From: Bugula neritina
Lineage: Eukaryota; Bryozoa; Gymnolaemata; Cheilostomatida; Bugulidae
Reading direction: 5' to 3'
NCBI GenBank assembly: GCA_964035545.1
Contig: OZ037773.1
Coordinates: forward strand, 9,140,751 to 9,204,750
Length of the DNA stretch: 64,000 nucleotides
Shown: piece by piece, positions 50,201 through 56,200 of the stretch
Layout: each line of letters begins with the position of its first letter
Position numbering within the stretch: position 1 is the stretch's first letter
Position numbers and translations under genes: made by a program
The notes under the pieces: model-generated
What the model saw: only the letters and a program-made list of their open reading frames with translations
Told to the model about the DNA's origin: nothing
The model's database searches: none

Positions 50201-53200
50201 ATCCATATTATAAAATAACGTAATAATAAAAATCATTTTTTTATATAAATGGACTTTCGACGAGAAAAATTAGAACTCTTAAATGATGAAATTATTAAAT
50301 TAGAAAACGAATACGAACAAAAACTTAATCGTTTTAATTGGTTATCGAAATCGTTAAAAATAATTTCTGGATTATGCGGTACAACTAATTTAATATGCGG
50401 TGTTATTATTACGGCGTTATTAAACGCTAACGTTACTAAACAAACGTTATTACCATTATCTATAATAGTAAGTATAATGAGCGTAATTACTACTTCTATT
50501 TCTTCTCAAGATACTAAATTAATTAAATCTACGTTAATGTATTTAGATATATATACCTTTATAAAAGATTCAAAATTAGAAATTAATTCTATGTTATCAA
50601 AATTTTTAAGCGACTCTCATATAGACGAACGAGAGTACGACGCTATAACCGAAAAATATAAAAATATTAATAGCGTAATATCGGATAAAAAAAGTGACAT
50701 AATAGTCGCTCGTAACAACGTTTGTTAATTAATTGCATTTTGCAAGTAATTAAAAAAGGGAGTTCAATACACCGTATAGGCTGCTAAATAGCGCGTAATA
50801 ATCGGTCCTGAGAGCGAATTACGTGTGCCGTATTATACGCACATTTATATATGTTTTCTTTAACTATAATATTTTTTATTTTAATGTAAAGCGTCATTTC
50901 TTCTTTTTTCTATTTCGTCTTCGGCGTATTTTAGTTTAGTAAAGAATGACGATATTCTAGCCGCCGCGTAATTCATTAAACCTACGTTAAGTTCTTGAAT
51001 TATTTCTTTAGTTTTGTAAATAGTTTTTATTTTTAATTTTTCATCATTTTCTTTATAAATAATTTCTCTTTTATTAGTATAAACGCGTTCTTCGAGTAAA
51101 CCACGTTTGTTAGACGGATTAGTCATTTCGTCTAATATATTAAAATTTTTATATATAATTATTTCTTTTAAATCACCGCTTTCGTACATTCGTTTTTCGT
51201 ATTCGGAAGTTTTATATATCGTTTCGGTAATCGGGGTGCCGTCGAGGCTTTTATAAGTAATTACTGTTGGATCAACCATTTATATATGTTTTCTTTAACT
51301 ATAACAGCATGCCTAAAAGAGGAATGTTTTTAAACGGACTATTCGGACCTAAAATTAAACCTTCGCCTTTTATATAGCTAGAACCTTGTTTTAAATATAA
51401 ACCGTTACCCTTCATTAAATTAGACGACGCGACTGGTTTTAAAGTAATAGAACCGTTTGAATTAGGTTCTACGGAACATACGCATCCGCCTCTTTTCAAA
51501 TAAAGACCTTTACCTTTAATAGCTCTTTCGACTCCCGCGCTAGCGGCTCCTGAAAGTACGCCGGGTATAATAGTTTTTAATAGCGTAGGTATTACTCTCG
51601 TGGCTATACCCAATAGAGCTCCTAAAAATCCTCTGCTCATTGACGCGTTAGTTTTTACTAATGACGGAGACATTTCGAGCGTTATATTTTTTTTATTCCC
51701 GTTTAACGCTTTTAAAATATTATCATTTTGCGTTTTCGTAACGAGTAGTTTATCGTTTCCGCTTTCGAGAGGCAGTTTAATAACGCAACCCTTACCGCTT
51801 CTATAAGCGTTCATTATTTTTTGTTTTTGCGCTTGTGGCACGTTTCCTATAATTTCGCAGTAACCCATTTATATAATACATTAAACTTCTCTTAAATGAA
51901 ATCTTATTGAAAGTTGTTCGCCGCTAAGATCTAATAAATTACCTTTTTGATCGGTTACCGTAACGGTTAACGTCTTAATATATTTAACGTGAACGGGTAA
52001 GTATATTAAATTATGAGGTTTTTCTATTATTTTATATCCAGGACTAACGCTCGGAAAAAATGAATAGATAACGGGTTTATAAGTACCATCGATATAACTT
52101 CCGTTAATACAATCAACTTGTACGTGTATAGCGTTTATATTTAAAATATTTACTATGTTCGTAGCTTCGATATATGGTTGATTATATATCGTCGCGTCAA
52201 AACCTAAAACGTCTCTTAAAGAATTTTCAACGTTAAAATCTATTTGATAATTTGGTTTTAATTTAAGTATGATTCTAAAAGTTACTTTATTAGCTTGCAA
52301 AGTAATACCGTTTCTATTACCCCCCTCTTTTACTATTTCGTCTTGAATAGCTTCTTCTAATTGATCTAATTCGTACACTCCAACTGGTAACAAAACTAAA
52401 TGCCGCGTAGTACCACCGTCTTTAGACCATCTATAGGAATTTCTATCGGTACTAATGTTTGGAAAAGAATAAAACGTATCCAAACTAATAAGACACATTT
52501 CGTATTTTTTATTTTTATTTAATTCTATAGGCGGATTAAGTTGAGTAATTATTCTCGTTTTAGTATCGATAACTCCTATAGTCATCGTTTGTTTAGAGGC
52601 CGTATTATCAGCAATTTCTCTTAATAATTTATTTTCCATTTATATAACTTTTAAATTATTTCCATCGGAACTGAGAGACATAGTTTTATCCGATAAAATT
52701 AACGCGTAAGCTTGAGTATTAGCCGGCACGTTTTGACTAAACTGAACTCTCAATTGAATATCGGCTACGCTACTTTTAAGAGCTTCGCTTTGCTTACTAA
52801 CGTCTATTACGAACAAAGCGTAAAGATCTTTATATTCCGAAGGTAATACGTTTGAATAAGCGATTAGCTCGTTTATACCGTAATATTCTCCGCAAAACTT
52901 AGAAGCGTCTCCGTACACTCTACTAAACTTCATTTTAGCGAAATCTATATCGTAATCAACCTCGGGATATCGCTCGCTATTTAGCATCGCGTATACGCTT
53001 TTAACGTTAACGTGATCGAATACTGCCGGATTAGTCGTTTGACTTTCAGTCTTATTCGTTTGAAAACCTACAATAATATATTTAGGTTTTTCCGTATCAC
53101 CTCTAGAACCCAAACGCCACGTAAAATTAGTAGTTTGCGGCACCGCGATACTATCACACCATCTAGATCTATAAATTAGGGGTAGTTGCGCCTTACTCTC

Positions 53201-56200
53201 TATAATTTTATAAAGCTTATGTTTCATTTCAAAACTAGGCGTTATATGTGGCATCCACCACGACACTTTATCCAACGTTATTTTTCCCGCGTCTACGCCG
53301 TTAGCTCTAAATATGGCATTATCATTAGTATCGCGTACTAGCGTTAGTTGATGTTTTATACCGTATAATACTTTTTCGTAGTCGTCGGCGAACCCGAACA
53401 AATGTCTGAGATCCACTTTAATACTAAAAGTACCTTTAGGGTCAGGCTTTTGTATAATATAAATTTGACGAGCGTTAAAACCTAAATTAGCGGCGGCAGC
53501 GGCTGCGGTAGTATCTTTTGACCACAACTGATTAAGACCTCTCGACTTGCCGTAATCGTCGGGATAAGGTAGTAAACCCATTATAGTCGAAGCGTGTCCG
53601 GGATTATTTATATATTCCAAATTGTGTCCGTCGAGTTGATATCTAATACTTTTAAACAAATAAGCCATACCGTTATTCGTTAACGTTACTAAGTCGGCGT
53701 CGGCGTATGCGGTTCCATCGGCTTTAGTTAAACGACCTTCAATAATTAAATAACTTTTACTCGGCTGAACGTACAAATCTTGCTGATTAATAACTATTCT
53801 AATTTCACCTGGGTTATCTAAATTTGTTCCCGTTACGGGTTCGTATTCGTGCACCTGATCGCGCTCTACGCTCGTATCGAGTACAATTTTTTGTGTAATG
53901 TTTAAAGAGTCCATTTATTATAGTAAAATAATTTCTTAATAAGCTATAGCTTGTCCGCTTCCTTCTAAAATATTACTTATATTACTATTATTTAATACAT
54001 CTTTAGCTAAACTAAGTTTTTGTAATATAGCTTGACTTTTAGCGTTTAACTTTTTTTGCCTTCTTTTCTTAATCGCGTTAACAATTTTTTCACCGGCCGC
54101 GGTACCCGCTTTAGCTATAGCCTTTTTACCTAATTCTCTTACGCTGGAATTACTAGCTATTTTAGTTACTACATTCCTAATGGTATCAAATATTCCACCA
54201 CCGGCGTAGTGTCTTTGTAATCGTTGTCTTTTATCGTAAACGTACATTTATTATACGAGAATACTTTTATAATAGTCACGAGTAATAATTTTCATTCTAA
54301 GTAATTCGTCTAATATAGACACAATTTCGTTTCGCACTCCCGTATTTCCGGCTTTAGCGCTAGAAATTAAAAGTTCGAGTCGTTCTACTAAAGCATTAGG
54401 ATCAGACGATAAATATACTACTCCATCACCGACTTGCCTTTTAGCTTTTTTACTATCAGCGAGTTTCGCTCTCTGAGGATATAATTGTTCCCAAATAGGT
54501 CTAACAATATTTTTCCATTTTTCACTATTTTTATCTATGGGACCGTGTTTACTTTGATATATAGCGCCGCTATTATCGAGTATATTAGCGTAATTCGCTA
54601 AATCATTATCATCGTATCCTATAGGCGTTTTACGCGTTAAAAGACTTAAAAGTCCTCTAGTCGCCGGATATTCTTCGTTTTCAAAAATTATTTTACCATC
54701 GTTAAAGCTTATAGGTTTTGTACCAATAACGTGTCTATTACCATCCCACTTTACGTTATAAGCGCCGGGTTCTAAGCCAGCTAAAGCGTTTTGAGTAAAT
54801 TCGTCTAAATTTATAACTCCATCCGTTATAGCCGGTTGAACATTATAATTGGGTAATGTAAGCAATTGTTTTAACGCGTCAGTCGTTTGAGCTTGCGAAG
54901 TCGTTACGGGTTCAAAATATTTTTCTTGAGCTATAACCGCATTTTTTTCTCGCTCGCGTTCTCGTTTAAAATTTTCTTTTATTTTATTCTTTTGAGAAAT
55001 AAAATCTTGTACGGTTTTATCTCTTTTTATAGGGTCGTAAATCTTTAAGTAACTCATTTATTATATATTAATTTGTGTCCACATTTGTGTCCACTTTTGT
55101 GTCTAGTGTCCACATTTGTGTCCACTTTTGTGTCTAGTGTTCACATTTGTGTCCACTTTTGTGTCTAGTGTCCACATTTGTGTCCACTTTTGTGTCCACT
55201 ATAATCGTTCTAAAACGTTTAAATTTACCCACGAGTTTTGAGAATCGGGATAACCCAACCATTTTACTAAAGCCTTTTTACCTTTCTTTTTAATTACGCG
55301 CTCTATTCTATACATTTCTTGACTCGTCTTTTGTAATTCCTGTTCGTAAAAAGATCCTTGAATTTCTTCCCCACCCGAGTCGGTTAATTTATAAGTAGTC
55401 GGATTCGTATATAATATTTTACTTATAGTAAACACCTCCTCCGTCCATCTAACTGTATAACCTTTTTCAAACGTTCGTTTCTTACGAGGTATACGCACTC
55501 TATCACCTATAGCGAATTTAGGTTTAGAAGGCGCTGGTAAGTTTGGATATAATTTCACGCGTACTTTATTTTCGTTAGAAGGATTACTAGCTTCAATCGG
55601 TGTCATTCCAATAGACGAATGTTTAGTCTCGTTATACCGTTTTACTAAATCTTTTAGTACGTCTATATATTTATAAGTATTATTAGCTGAAAAATATTTA
55701 AACATTCGCTCTTTCATTGTTCTATTCCACTTCTCTACTACGCTAGACTTTTCTTCATTTTCCGTAGAATATAAATCTATTAAAGACTTTACGTCTTTGT
55801 TATAAAACTCTTTTCCCTTGTCAACCCATAAATGTTGAGGTTTACGACGAGTTAAAATTGTTTTTAAAGCTAAAGCCGTCGCTTTACCGGTTTTATTTTT
55901 TAAAGGTATTATCCAACCGTATTTTGAAAACACGTCTATTACCGTTAGTAAATATTTATAACCGTTATTAAATTTAGCGAATTCAGTCATATCAACCAAG
56001 TCAGCCGCCCAAATATTATCGATACCCGATACCCAAACTCGTCTTTTACGAAATTTTTTTTGTACGGGTTTATGCAATTCTTCGGCTAACTCGTTCGTCC
56101 ATCCCCATCCTAAACGCTTTTTCGCTCCTATTATTGCTGAGGCGAAACGACTGTGTCGCTGTTCGGAGGGCGTAGGATTAGGTATAGCTTTTAGTTCGTC

